Shown piece by piece: positions 5,740 through 5,940 of a stretch of 5,940 nt of DNA (position 1 is its first letter; the number at the start of each line of letters is the position of its first letter). Below the pieces are notes generated by a model. The model saw nothing but the letters and a program-made list of their open reading frames with translations. It was not told the origin of the DNA and did not search any database. The translations under genes and the position numbers were made by a program. The stretch is from DATJZH01 sp035499215. GTDB taxonomy: Bacteria > Actinomycetota > Actinomycetes > Streptosporangiales > Streptosporangiaceae. The stretch is taken from assembly GCA_035499215.1 (NCBI GenBank), contig DATJZH010000347.1, positions 1 to 5,940 of the forward strand, in the 5' to 3' direction.

Positions 5740-5940
5740 ATGCGGGCTGGGAGGGGCGTCCGCCACACCTCGGCAGCCAACGCCGGCTTCCTCATCACCC
5801 TCTCCGTGGTGATGGTCCCGGCACTGGAACGAGTGTCGAGCAAGCGTCGCCAGTCGAGCGTCGTGTACCTGATGACGGTTACCGCAGTGATCGGGTGCGG
5901 CATGCTGCTCCTGTCCCGCGGGGCGCACCCCCAGTCGGGC
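5740..5940 (+). pseudogene. EamA/DMT-family transporter fragment, 5'-truncated, runs off the window
   Basis: The 67 codons from ATG 5740 to the window edge have no stop. The translation contains GVRHTSAANAGFLITLSVVM, which closely matches the conserved helix 3-4 region in the middle of the first EamA domain. A Lys/Arg loop (ERVSSKRRQ) follows, then a further hydrophobic helix (VVYLMTVTAVIGCGMLLLSRG) corresponding to the end of that domain. Such transporters normally have 10 helices and about 300 residues, with roughly 80-95 residues before this motif. Here only seven residues precede GVRHTSAAN, and none of the other upstream frames shows the missing helices. The upstream frame is closed by TGA directly before ATG 5740. 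The best reading is a gene damaged by a 5' deletion; a rearranged gene restarting at 5740 would make a transporter lacking its first helices. The substrate cannot be inferred, and the remainder lies beyond the window. Confidence 0.6.

Overview
The window is very GC-rich, with strong G/C preference at third codon positions, and its proteins are of actinobacterial type: SbcD with an AHAFVTGGEASESERDI-like block, SbcC with a CPVC hook, and Upp ending in GYIVPGLGDAGDR. The source is most likely a filamentous or soil actinomycete chromosome. I cannot name the genus.

Layout. Positions 2-4200 (minus strand) hold a complete two-gene DNA repair operon, sbcD then sbcC. The two genes overlap by one base (TGATG), so translation is probably coupled. 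Their products form the Mre11/Rad50-type nuclease-ATPase complex that opens DNA hairpins and trims blocked or protein-bound ends. Positions 4201-4455 are a divergent intergenic region containing a long-spaced inverted repeat, a weak small ORF on the sbcD side, and an AT-rich pocket with a 16-bp palindrome resembling an actinobacterial LexA (SOS) operator. Positions 4456-4662 (plus) encode a 68-residue Cys/His/Trp-rich protein of zinc-ribbon appearance and unknown function. Positions 4723-5364 (plus) encode uracil phosphoribosyltransferase (upp), the pyrimidine-salvage enzyme, preceded by a stable hairpin just upstream of its start codon.

From 5365 to the right edge the sequence looks like eroded or rearranged DNA. 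It holds a strong hairpin between convergent reading frames, a short minus-strand ORF that may be the 3' remnant of a larger gene, two perfect-length tandem 19-bp repeats, and a 12-codon ORF with an excellent ribosome binding site. An in-frame stop then separates that ORF from the middle of an EamA/DMT-type transporter whose first helices are missing and which runs off the window.

The genes are mostly unrelated housekeeping functions. The most interesting possible link is between the SbcDC operon and the divergent Cys-rich small protein, which face each other across the LexA-like site. I see no tRNA or rRNA, CRISPR array, complete insertion sequence or clearly new multi-gene system.
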